Numbered from the stretch's first letter, positions 1 to 7,200 are shown. The stretch is DNA of 7,265 nucleotides from Spongiibacteraceae bacterium UBA5047 (GCA_002415025.1 DIBR01000016.1:1-7265); one strand, 5' to 3'. Numbers and translations are program-made. Notes: generated by a model not told the origin, from the letters alone.

Positions 1-432
1 ATCAACCGCACGGCCGAGGAGTACGAGAAGCACATTACCGCCCTGGCGGCCGCAGAGGCCTACGAGAAGGCCGGCGTATCCCCGGGAGATGTCAGCGTGG
101 TGGAAGTGCACGACGCCACCGCCATGGGTGAAATCATCCAGGTGGAAAACCTGCGCCTTGTTCCCTGGGGCGAGGGCGGACCTGCCGCCGTGCGCGGCGA
201 TTTCACCGTGGGCGGCCGGGTGCCGGTCAATCCCTCCGGCGGCCTGGAGTCCAGGGGGCACCCCATCGGTGCCACCGGCCTAGGCCAGATCTTTGAGCTG
301 GTGACCCAGTTGCGCGGCGAGGCTGGCGCAAGGCAGGTGGAGGGTGCACGGATCGCTGTACAGGAAAATGGCGGCGGCTTGGTAGGCCTCGAAGAGGCAA
401 CAGCAGCTGTGAGCATACTCGCAAAGCAGTAA
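1..432 (+). CDS. Thiolase-family protein, SCP-x/lipid-transfer type (C-terminal part, 5' end outside window)
   Basis: Seen: frame 1 is open from the first base to TAA at 430-432, giving 143 residues with no start, so the gene begins upstream. The fragment holds the thiolase C-terminal domain: V-E-V-H-D-A-T at fragment residues 34-40 (where classical thiolases have the NEAF-type loop), then S-G-G-L, and G-H-P-I-G-A-T-G with the active-site His at residue 87. The last catalytic loop reads E-N-G-G-G (122-126) where biosynthetic thiolases have C-x-G-G-G. Known: an HD loop and loss of the second Cys are typical of SCP-2/SCP-x-type thiolases, which cleave 3-ketoacyl-CoAs including 2-methyl-branched and sterol side-chain substrates; some relatives are non-catalytic or act as aldolase partners. 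Context: it lies 14 bases before an acyl-CoA dehydrogenase and then an SDR, so it is probably the thiolytic step of that pathway. Family assignment is strong. The substrate is inferred, and the nucleophilic Cys lies outside the window. Confidence 0.88.
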   Translation: MNRTAEEYEKHITALAAAEAYEKAGVSPGDVSVVEVHDATAMGEIIQVENLRLVPWGEGGPAAVRGDFTVGGRVPVNPSGGLESRGHPIGATGLGQIFELVTQLRGEAGARQVEGARIAVQENGGGLVGLEEATAAVSILAKQ

Positions 433-436
433 AGGA
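431..436 (+). promoter_or_regulatory. Ribosome binding site for the acyl-CoA dehydrogenase
   Basis: AAAGGA overlaps the TAA stop of the thiolase and lies 10 bases before the ATG at 447. Its overlap with the upstream stop suggests translation of the two genes is coupled. Confidence 0.6.
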
Positions 437-446
437 CATTAAAGCG

Positions 447-1592
447 ATGAATTTCCAACGAACCGAAGAACAGCAGATGATCATCGAGAATCTGCGTAAA
501 TACCTGGACTCGGAAATCGAGCCGGCCTTCCGCGAGCACGGCGAGGGCTTTATTCCCCGGGAGAAAATGCAGAAATGGACTCAGGGGCTGACCCAGTTCG
601 GCATGATCAAGGCGCCGCACAGCGAGGAATGGGGCGGCTTCGGCATGGACTGGCTTACCCACCTCATGGTGTTCGAAGAGGTCGCCTACACCTCGCTGGA
701 TATCGCCATCCCCGGCTTTATCAACGCGGTGAATGCTGAGTTATTAGGTCAGCTGGCACCTGACGCCATCAAGGAGAAGTATCTCGCAGATATTATCAAC
801 TGCAACAAATTCATTGCTATGGGTATTTCAGAGCCAGACGTGGGTTCAGACGTGTCTGCAGTCAAGACGCGTGCGGTGCTCGATGGCGACCACTGGGTGA
901 TCAATGGCGAAAAGACCTGGATTTCGAATGGCGAGTACTCAGACATCTTCATCTGCACCTGTCGTACGGGTGAGAACGAAATCAGCCATATACTGATCGA
1001 CCGTGAGGAGCACGGTTATGAGACGGTGGGAATCCCCAAGATGGCGCTGAACGGCCAGTCAACAGCACAGGTTTTCATGTCTGATGTGCGGGTGCCTGTG
1101 GAGAATGTAGTGGGGGGCCGTGGTACCGGACTCAAGAATACCCTGAAGATATTCGAATTCGCTCGCTGCCACATGGCTATGTGGGGTGTTGGCGTGGCGC
1201 GCCGCGCCATGGACGAGGCCATCAAGTACGCCCAGGAGCGCAAGCAGCACGGCAAGTTGATTGGTGGTCACCAGATGATCGCCGACAAGCTTGCTACCAT
1301 GGCTACCCAGATTGATGCCGCCCGGCTGTTGGCCTACAGGGCCATGGATATGGTGATGCGCGGCGAGCGTGCGGACAAGCAGTGCGCCATGGCCAAGTGG
1401 TACGGCACCGAGATAGCGGTGACCGCGACACGGGATGCGCTGGAAATTCACGGTGGTAATGGCGTTACCAAGGAATTCATTGTTGAACGCCTGGCGCGGG
1501 AGGCCATTATCGCGCCGATCCCTGATGGCACTACCGAGATTCAAAAGTTACTTATCAGCCGGGCCTTGACTGGTCTAAATGCATTCAGCTGA
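447..1592 (+). CDS. Acyl-CoA dehydrogenase (FAD-dependent)
   Basis: A 381-residue protein, the usual length for a single-domain acyl-CoA dehydrogenase. It should oxidise an acyl-CoA to the 2-enoyl-CoA in the cytosol and pass electrons to ETF. Seen in order: helical N-terminal domain (about 1-120); beta domain with G-I-S-E-P-D-V-G-S-D (126-135) and W-I-S-N-G (158-162), which contact FAD and substrate; C-terminal helical domain with Q-E-R-K-Q-H-G (263-269) and E-I-H-G-G-N-G-V (333-340), the latter fitting the second ACAD signature through E352. Odd: the residue that is the catalytic Glu in short- and medium-chain enzymes (YEGT-type motif) is Asp360 in P-D-G-T-T-E-I-Q. The alternative base position used by isovaleryl- and long-chain enzymes aligns with Ala239. 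The ATG at 447 is preceded by AAAGGA. Substrate chain length or branching cannot be read from sequence; the HSD10-like SDR next door suggests branched or cyclic acyl-CoAs (inference). Confidence 0.93.
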   Translation: MNFQRTEEQQMIIENLRKYLDSEIEPAFREHGEGFIPREKMQKWTQGLTQFGMIKAPHSEEWGGFGMDWLTHLMVFEEVAYTSLDIAIPGFINAVNAELLGQLAPDAIKEKYLADIINCNKFIAMGISEPDVGSDVSAVKTRAVLDGDHWVINGEKTWISNGEYSDIFICTCRTGENEISHILIDREEHGYETVGIPKMALNGQSTAQVFMSDVRVPVENVVGGRGTGLKNTLKIFEFARCHMAMWGVGVARRAMDEAIKYAQERKQHGKLIGGHQMIADKLATMATQIDAARLLAYRAMDMVMRGERADKQCAMAKWYGTEIAVTATRDALEIHGGNGVTKEFIVERLAREAIIAPIPDGTTEIQKLLISRALTGLNAFS

Positions 1593-1605
1593 GTAAAGGA
1601 AATTT

Positions 1606-1610
1606 GGAGG
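1606..1610 (+). promoter_or_regulatory. Ribosome binding site that fixes the GTG start of the SDR
   Basis: GGAGG lies six bases before the GTG at 1617, in the 24-base gap after the acyl-CoA dehydrogenase stop. The spacing is ideal, and the N-L-K-D-K-V sequence that follows is where SDRs of this group normally begin. This supports GTG rather than a later ATG as the start. Confidence 0.75.
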
Positions 1611-1616
1611 CTTCTT

Positions 1617-2393
1617 GTGAACCTGAAAGATAAAGTTGTAGTAATCACCGGCGGTGCTTCTGGCCTGGGGCAGGCCACTGCTCGCTACATGGTGAACGAG
1701 AAGGGTGCAAAGGTTGCCCTCCTCGACCTGAATGCCGAAGCCGGCGCTGAGACTGTTGCGGAGCTCGGTGAGGAGAGCGCCATCTTCTGCCAGACCGACG
1801 TAACCTCCGAGGAGAGCATTGATACCGCTATCGCCGTCATCATGGATAAGTTCGGCGCGATCCACGTGGATATCAATGCCGCGGGCATTCCTCTACCCTG
1901 CAAGATCCTGGACCGGGACGGTGTGGCCAGCAGCCTGGCGAAGTACGCCACGGTGATCAACGTGAACCTGATGGGCGTGTTCAACGTGATGGCCAAGTGC
2001 GCAGAACAAATGGCCAAGAACGAGCCGGATGAAAAGGGCGAGCGCGGTGTGGTCGTCAACGTCTCATCCGGGGCCGCCTTCGAGGGACAGATCGGCCAGA
2101 GCGCCTACTCGGGCTCCAAGGCCGGCGTGAACGGCATGAACATTCCCGCCGCGCGGGAGCTGGGCCCTCTGGGTATCCGTGTCAATTCAATCGCCCCGGG
2201 TCTTTTTGGTACCCCCATGGTCAAGTCTTTCGATCAGAAGGTGCAGGACGCCCTGATCCAGATGTGTGAGGCCCCCAAACGCATGGGCGACATGGAGGAG
2301 TTCGCACACACCTGCGCCTACTTGGCGGAAAACGCCTATATGAACGGCCGTGTCATCCGCCTGGACGCGGCCACTGTGATGCAGGCTAGGTAG
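1617..2393 (+). CDS. Short-chain dehydrogenase, HSD10-like (3-hydroxyacyl-CoA / 17-beta-hydroxysteroid dehydrogenase type 10 family)
   Basis: A 258-residue classical SDR, close in length to human HSD17B10 (261). Seen: Rossmann motif T-G-G-A-S-G-L-G (11-18); Asp37 at the end of beta-2 (L-L-D-L), which favours NAD over NADP; D-V-T at 61-63; N-A-A-G (87-90) for the usual NNAG; Asn117 in V-N-L-M-G; catalytic Ser151, Tyr164 and Lys168 (Y-S-G-S-K); A-P-G-L-F-G-T-P (193-200). Known: several stretches match mitochondrial HSD10 closely (G-G-A-S-G-L-G, V-N-L-M-G-x-F-N-V, A-A-F-E-G-Q-x-G-Q, A-P-G-L-F-G-T-P). That enzyme oxidises 3-hydroxy-2-methylbutyryl-CoA in isoleucine breakdown and various hydroxysteroids. 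Inferred role: the third beta-oxidation step, feeding the 3-ketoacyl-CoA to the thiolase encoded two genes upstream. It is the last gene of the visible operon. A general SDR acting on another hydroxyl is possible, but the HSD10-like subfamily call is firm. Confidence 0.92.
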   Translation: MNLKDKVVVITGGASGLGQATARYMVNEKGAKVALLDLNAEAGAETVAELGEESAIFCQTDVTSEESIDTAIAVIMDKFGAIHVDINAAGIPLPCKILDRDGVASSLAKYATVINVNLMGVFNVMAKCAEQMAKNEPDEKGERGVVVNVSSGAAFEGQIGQSAYSGSKAGVNGMNIPAARELGPLGIRVNSIAPGLFGTPMVKSFDQKVQDALIQMCEAPKRMGDMEEFAHTCAYLAENAYMNGRVIRLDAATVMQAR

Positions 2394-2675
2394 CGTAATG
2401 AGATGAAACGCAATCACCAGTTCCCTCGTTTGTCTGCGGGGGCTTGTTTCACGTCAGCAGAAGTTGGACTAACTAGCCTGATTGCCTAAGGGATGGTTTT
2501 GGTTCATTTTTAACACGAGAGGGAACTTTGAGGCGGACCATAAAATCGCCGATTGCAAGCTTTATCTAGCCGCCAGCGACATAGAGAATACCCGAATAAA
2601 GGCAAGGCGCCGGGAGACGAATGGTATTTTCAATGCGCTCCAACTTTTCCTAGATGGGCCTATTATTTGTGTGAT
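2394..2675. other. Gene-free stretch between the operon and the IS481 remnant
   Basis: I see no convincing gene here. A 79-codon plus-strand frame (2482-2721) has no recognisable domain, lacks a good ribosome binding site and runs into the end of the transposase on the other strand. T-G-A-A-A-C (2404-2409) and G-T-T-T-C-A (2446-2451) are complementary, but the loop of about 36 bases is too long for a confident terminator. The stretch must contain the end of the operon transcript and probably the outer end of the IS481-type element. I could not place that boundary because the partner inverted repeat is missing. Confidence 0.5.
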
Positions 2676-3548
2676 TCACAGAGATCGTTTCAATCTGGCC
2701 AGCTCCAAATCTAGTTTGTAGTTGGCCTCTTGTATGCGTTCTTTGGATGGCTCGTAGTCAGCGTAAGCATCCTCGGACAGTGGCGTTTCTTCCGACAACT
2801 CGACGTACCGCTCCATAGGCGTTTTACCTTTATGAGCACCATGAGGCCGATCCCAGTTGTAGTAGTGCTGCCACTCGGCCAGCAGGTCATCGAGTTCTTC
2901 TGACGATAGGTCGACGGCTACATAAAATTCGGTCTTATCTGTTTTCTGTGACCGCTCTACTTTACCGTTAAGGTGCGGCGATCCTGGCTTGTTTGGCCGG
3001 AACTTTATCCCAAGATCCATCAGCTTTTTCTGTACCTTCGCGGCAAAAAATTCTCTGCCCCGATCGGTTTGTATTTGTTGAATAGGGAATGGCATTTCTT
3101 CCATGATGGCGTCGATGAAATCCAATGTATTAGCAGCCGTACGACGCTTGTATAGTCGCAATACCCTATAGCGGGTGCAGTCATCAATGGATGTGTACTG
3201 ATAAAGGTTTGGCCCAATCTTGCAAGTATCCATCTGCACTCGGTCGCCAGGTACCGGCCGTTCATACCTGACAAATTCCGACTTCTTCCTGAGCCTTTTA
3301 ACGGGTTTTACCTGATTCCGCTGGAATACTTTATGTATTGTTGCCAATGACAAGGAAATATCATGCAGCCGCAAAAGTTCGCTTTGAAGCCTTCGGGCTC
3401 CAAGATTTCGAGATTTCCTAAGGCCGATAATCAATGCCTCCATTTCGGCATCGACCTTGGCTGCAGGTGAAGAGTGAGGTCGCCGGCTGTGGCTTTCCAG
3501 GCCGCTTTCGCCGCTAGCCTGATACCTTTGCCACCATTTCCTTAGGGA
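2676..3548 (-). mobile_element. Remnant of an IS481-family insertion sequence
   Basis: The transposase gene lacks its 5' end, and no terminal inverted-repeat pair could be found, so this is a partial element. The right boundary is the junction with the IS256 fragment. The left boundary is given only as the stop codon; the real end probably lies somewhat further left, within 2394-2675. Confidence 0.6.
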
Positions 3549-3560
3549 CGAGACTGCCAC
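2676..3560 (-). CDS. IS481-family transposase, N-terminally truncated
   Basis: A 294-residue DDE transposase read on the minus strand from a GTG at 3558-3560. Seen: the tail of a helix-turn-helix (S-S-L-R-K-W-W-Q-R-Y) at the very N-terminus; an HTH_29-like linker; an rve integrase core with Asp111 (Q-M-D-T-C), Asp166 (Q-T-D-R-G-R-E) and Glu202 (N-G-K-V-E-R), spaced D-D-35-E; then W-Q-H-Y-Y-N-W-D-R-P-H-G (230-241), typical of IS481/IS3-type cores. Known: IS481 proteins carry a complete N-terminal HTH that binds the terminal inverted repeats. Here only its last helix remains because the frame upstream of about 3550 is DNA of an IS256 transposase. The catalytic core is intact, but the protein is probably unable to recognise its ends. 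No start other than the GTG exists in this frame before an in-frame stop upstream. Visibly more A/T-rich than the operon. Confidence 0.85.
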   Translation of the reverse strand: MAVSSLRKWWQRYQASGESGLESHSRRPHSSPAAKVDAEMEALIIGLRKSRNLGARRLQSELLRLHDISLSLATIHKVFQRNQVKPVKRLRKKSEFVRYERPVPGDRVQMDTCKIGPNLYQYTSIDDCTRYRVLRLYKRRTAANTLDFIDAIMEEMPFPIQQIQTDRGREFFAAKVQKKLMDLGIKFRPNKPGSPHLNGKVERSQKTDKTEFYVAVDLSSEELDDLLAEWQHYYNWDRPHGAHKGKTPMERYVELSEETPLSEDAYADYEPSKERIQEANYKLDLELARLKRSL

Positions 3561-4009
3561 TCCACAACTTGACTGATCACAGCCTCTGTCACCTTGGAAA
3601 CCAGGGTGGGCGAGATGTCGGCATCGTACATCTCTTTGAAGGTGGCGACGATTTCCCGCGTCGTCATGCCTTTCGCGTAGAGGCTCAGGATCTTGTCATC
3701 CATGGAGGTGAAGCGGGTTTGACCCTTCTTTACCAGCTGCGGATCGAAGCTGCCCTCGCGGTCACGGGGCGTGTTTAGCTTAAACTGACCGTCCTCGGTT
3801 TTCAGGGTCTTGCTGGTGTAGCCGTTGCGGCTGTTCGCGTTGTCGGAGGGCTGGTGCCTATCGTAGTCCAGATGTTCGTCGAGTTCGGCATTCAGCGCCG
3901 CTTCGACAGTGATCTTGGTCAGCATCTGGCTGAACTCGTTGAGATCTTTCTCGGTTTTGAGGGTTTTGGCAGCCTCACGTGCGAAGGCTTCCAGTTCTTT
4001 CTTGTTCAT
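3542..4009 (-). pseudogene. IS256 (Mutator) family transposase, N-terminal fragment
   Basis: The minus-strand frame starts at ATG 4009-4007 (M-N-K-K-E-L-E-A-F) and ends at TAA 3544-3542, giving 155 residues where IS256-family transposases have about 400. Seen: the conserved N-terminal region with A-A-L-N-A-E-L-D-E-H-L-D-Y, N-S-R-N-G-Y, the T-P-R-D-R-E-G-S-F stretch, the M-D-D-K-I-L-S-L-Y-A-K-G-M-T-T-R-E-I helix and finally V-V-E-W-Q-S-R-P. Known: in intact relatives W-Q-S-R-P is followed by L-D-x-x-Y and the first catalytic Asp. All three catalytic residues lie beyond the break, so this protein cannot transpose. A TTG ten codons upstream (4039) is possible, but the ATG has a good ribosome binding site and matches the family start. 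The break is the join to the IS481 remnant, whose GTG start overlaps this gene by 19 bases in the -1 frame. Confidence 0.9.
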
Positions 4010-4016
4010 ATTGCCT

Positions 4017-4022
4017 ATCCTT
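4017..4022 (-). promoter_or_regulatory. Ribosome binding site of the IS256-family transposase
   Basis: On the minus strand AAGGAT lies seven bases before the ATG at 4009. This supports that ATG over the upstream TTG as the start. Confidence 0.55.
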
Positions 4023-4040
4023 ACCCTGTAATGGTTCAAT

Positions 4041-4072
4041 GATAGGCGGTTTACACAGTTTTATTTACAGGC
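4041..4072. repeat. Probable terminal inverted repeat of the IS256 remnant (unpaired)
   Basis: Read inward on the minus strand, this is GCCTGTAAATAAAACTGTGT followed by AAACCGCC, just upstream of the transposase ribosome binding site. Its position, about 30 bases from the gene, and its general form resemble the ends of IS256-family elements from my knowledge of the family. The partner end is not in the window, so the exact tip is uncertain. Confidence 0.5.
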
Positions 4073-4177
4073 CCGAGAAGTGACTTGCTAGGCCATAGGC
4101 CAAAAAACCAACGGCCAGTTCCTGCCTGTTCCGCACAATGCCGGATTTGCTGCGCTTAAAAATAAGCGAGCCATATT
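4073..4177. other. Short spacer between IS256 remnant and Tn3-type element
   Basis: About 105 bases with no supportable gene. It holds a seven-base tandem repeat (TAGGCCA at 4089-4095 and 4096-4102), a run of six A, and a perfect six-base inverted repeat near its right end (listed separately). A 28-codon minus-strand frame (4174-4088) is open but too short to call. This spacer could be the original target DNA in which both elements sit, or a scrap of a third repeat element. Confidence 0.4.
4153..4168. repeat. Small perfect inverted repeat (6-base arms, 4-base A loop)
   Basis: CGCTTA, AAAA, TAAGCG. It would fold into a short hairpin but lacks a following T-run on either strand, so it is not a confident terminator. 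It lies ten bases outside the presumed tip of the Tn3-type element. Confidence 0.45.
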
Positions 4178-4240
4178 GGGGTACTAGGGACATCCCCGCC
4201 GCAAATAACACTTCGCCCTGAAACCCGCACGTGGTAAGGC
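4178..4240. repeat. Possible Tn3-family terminal inverted repeat (left end)
   Basis: Tn3-family ends start with GGGG and often finish inward with an A-C-G-t-T-A-A-G-like block. Here GGGGTAC begins at 4178, 76 bases beyond the tnpA stop, and a CACGTGGTAAG block lies at 4228-4238. Distance and polarity fit a left terminus, but the span is longer than the usual 38 bases. The matching right end is outside the window, so neither length nor identity can be confirmed. ATATT at 4173-4177 would be the five-base target duplication. Confidence 0.35.
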
Positions 4241-4253
4241 TTTCAAGAGTGCC

Positions 4254-7200
4254 CTACTTTTTCGGTTTCCCAGATTCACCGGTCAGCGGGCTTAAAATCT
4301 CCGCCATATTGATCACGTTTTGCTCAAACGTGAAGCTGTAGGTGCCATTGAGATTCACGTTCAGCCAGGCCACAGGGGACACCTTTTTCACCAGTTCCAG
4401 GTTTTCCTGGTCCCCCGTGGCCCGATAGTAAGCAAGCAAATTGCTCAGTATCAGCGAATTGAAGTAGATAATCGCGTTCGTTAGCAACCGAGCGCATTCA
4501 TTCCAGATGTCGATTTCCTGATCGGAGGAGCCGCGGAAACGGTTGCCGTTGACCGAGGCCACCGCTCTACGTAACTGGTGATAGGCCTCTCCCCGGTTCA
4601 GTGCCCGTTGTACATAGTTGCGCAGGGCTGCATCGTCAATGTAGTTCAGTAGGTAACTGGCCTTAACCAACCGGTCATACTCCGTCAGGGCCTGCACCAG
4701 CGGGTGCGTATTGCTGTACGTAGATAGTTTCCGGATCAGTGCAGCCTGGGATGTCGTCTTGCGCTGAAGCGAGATAACAATGCGCTGGATAGTCTCCCAT
4801 TCCTGCACAATGGCATCCGCGCGGATCGGCTTTTTCAGGGACAACACGGGCTTATCGTCATTACTGACGTTGACCGTGAACATTTCCTCAATAACCCGCC
4901 CGAACTGGGCGTAGCGCGGTGCGAAGGTATAGTCAAAGAGATCGAGTAGTGCAAAGTTCACGTGGTTCACACCGTGCGTGTCTGTGGACAAAACATCCGG
5001 CTTGATCTGGGATGTATTGTTGAACAGCAGGTCGAAGATGTAGTGGGACTCGTGTTCGTTGGCGCCGATAATCCGGGCGTTAACCGGCACATGGTTGGCG
5101 ACCAGGGTGACGGCGGACACGCCCTTGTTGGTGCCAAAATACTTGGACGAGTAACGCGTTTTGAACGTATGCAGCCGAGACTCAAATTTCTGTCCGTCGG
5201 CGCTGGCATGCAGGACACCTTCCTGGATGTTGTAATGCTGGAAGATCTCCAGTTCGGCAATGGCATTACTAATGGCATCGTTGGCCTGGTTCAGGGTTTC
5301 CATGCGCAGGTAGTTGGCCTGCGTCGAGCGCAATTCTTCATAGGAACGATCAGAGATATGCGCCATGCGGTAAAGGCCGTAGTTTGTGCCGTTGGCAATG
5401 ATGGCAGCAATCAGGTTGTTGGCGTTCACCGCCTGCCTGGCTTGCACTTGCCTGACGTGATCGAAGGTATCCAGAAACCCGGTTTCCTGGTCGACAAATC
5501 GCATGAGATCGGCAATATTGACCTGATTCAGCTGTTCGAAGAACGGATTGTTGAGCAGGCTCTTAGCGCCCGATGACGGAAGTCGCCACTGGGTTTTCCC
5601 GGAGCGGGAGCGCAGTATGACGTTTCGGTTATCGCCTTTCTGGATGCGGTCCCCCACCTGATCCAGTGTCGTGGCCAACTCCTTCTGCATCGAACGCATC
5701 AGTTGTTTCGGGGCAGTGTTAATCCGGTTCAGCAACGAGCTTTTGATCAGCTTCCGTCTATGCTTCCAGATGTCGTCATCGACCAGATCATCCGCCAAAC
5801 TGCAGTGTTTAGGCGATTGCGGGATGAACAGGTGCCCGTCGAGCTTGCCTTGAACCAGTAGATAGAGCAGCACTTCAAAGCGAGCAGGATTGATGGCGCT
5901 GTCGGTGGCGACAAAGGGCAGGTGCCTCGGTCTGATCAACCGCCGGTCGATTTCCCTGATACTGCCGCAGGAATCAAGGTTGAATTGGCTCCGTTCGATC
6001 TGTGCGCCCAGGGCGCGAGTCGTTGTCGACGACTGGAACTTGAGGGCGAGGAATATCGGCCGCAGTGTCTGCTCGATCAGTTCCGTCTGCTGGTCATAGT
6101 ATTCCCAGATGTAGAACGCCTGCGATTGTTTCTGGTCGGTGAGGTACCGACACAGCGACTCGATCTGTTTCGGGCGCATGACGCCGGCTGCTCGCTGGCG
6201 TATCTCGCTAAAGGGCACAGATCCGTCAATGGAATCGTCAATAAACAAACGTAACAGCGTGGCGCCCTTGCCGACATTCGCGACGGCCTCTTTCCACTCC
6301 TGATAAGCAGTGTCCTCCGCATACGTTTTGGCCTCCTGCTGCAGCTTGCGGCAGTGGTGGATAAAAGCGTCTGCCAGGTGCTCGGTAACCTGTCGATGTT
6401 TGAGGTGAAGATAACAGATCAGGTACAGGGACCGAGTCATTCTGTCGAAACGACGAAGCTTGGTCGGGGTGTAATAGTCGACCATGGAACAAAAGTGTTC
6501 CAGATTGCTGAGTGATAGCCCCAATTGCTGAATAACCGCATCGATATCGTCGATCAGCGGCTCTATCTGCTGGTGTATTCTGAGCTCCTTTTCCAGTTCT
6601 GATAGGGAGAAGTTCCTGGCCGATTGCCGAACACTGTTCAGTGTCGTTGCTGTATCGTCATCCAGAATTGCATCCACGCTCTCACTCAGTGACGGGCTCA
6701 TCGAGTGTGACAAGATATCCGCCAGGCGCTGGCGCTCACTGGCAATAGCTCTGCTGACCACCCGCTGTAGCACGGTATATTTTGGGATGGCAATACGGTG
6801 CTTGGCCAGAAAGTCGGTAGATTCATCGAAGAGGAATCGCGAATCGATAGAGGCTGCTGCCGCCACTCCAGCGCGCATACTCAAAGCCGCTTCGCTGTCA
6901 TCATCGAAAGATTGGTAGTCTAATAGCTGAAATATGCGGCGGTAAATTCGCACTTTTTGCATGGGTGACAAGTTCTTGCGCCCGAGTTTCATGTCGGGGA
7001 AGAACTCGCCTGCAATGAACAGCAGGTCATCCCGCACATCGCTATAGCGGATGTTCAGGACAACGGGCTTGACCTTGAAGTAGCCCAGCAACAGGATAAA
7101 GTAGACCCTGTTGTAGCGGTCACGGATTGAGCGAAGGGCATCGAGTTCGGGATCATTCAGGGAAAAATAGTATCGCTTTTGCTCGAAGGCGAGCTTCGGT

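Larger units (their letters stand above)
3542..4072 (-). mobile_element. Remnant of an IS256-family insertion sequence (5' end only)
   Basis: It contains the likely left terminal repeat (about 4041-4072), a ribosome binding site and the first ~155 transposase codons, and stops abruptly at about 3541-3550. The catalytic half and the right terminus are absent. I found no second copy of the terminal sequence on the plus strand between 2394 and 2700. Confidence 0.75.

Noticed and set aside
60..662. 200-codon open frame on the minus strand over the thiolase and acyl-CoA dehydrogenase
   Set aside because: Low-complexity, Pro/Arg/Ser-rich translation with no domain. It is a shadow of two clear plus-strand genes in GC-rich DNA.
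2404..2451. Possible terminator after the SDR (TGAAAC / GTTTCA)
   Set aside because: Only six paired bases with a loop of about 36 bases and no T-run after it.
2482..2721. 79-codon plus-strand frame between the operon and the IS481 remnant
   Set aside because: No recognisable motif, no good ribosome binding site, and its 3' end overlaps the transposase on the other strand.
2676..4039. A single two-ORF insertion sequence with programmed frameshifting (IS3-like layout)
   Set aside because: The upstream frame is clearly the N-terminus of an IS256 transposase and the downstream frame an IS481 core. These families are not partners, and no slippery sequence is present at the overlap.
4088..4174. 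28-codon minus-strand frame in the spacer before the Tn3-type element
   Set aside because: Too short, no Shine-Dalgarno site, Trp/Pro-rich and without homology I can recognise. Kept only as a remark under the spacer.
4962..5576. 204-codon plus-strand frame inside the Tn3-type transposase
   Set aside because: It lies opposite the conserved DDE domain of tnpA and has no domain of its own; antisense shadow.
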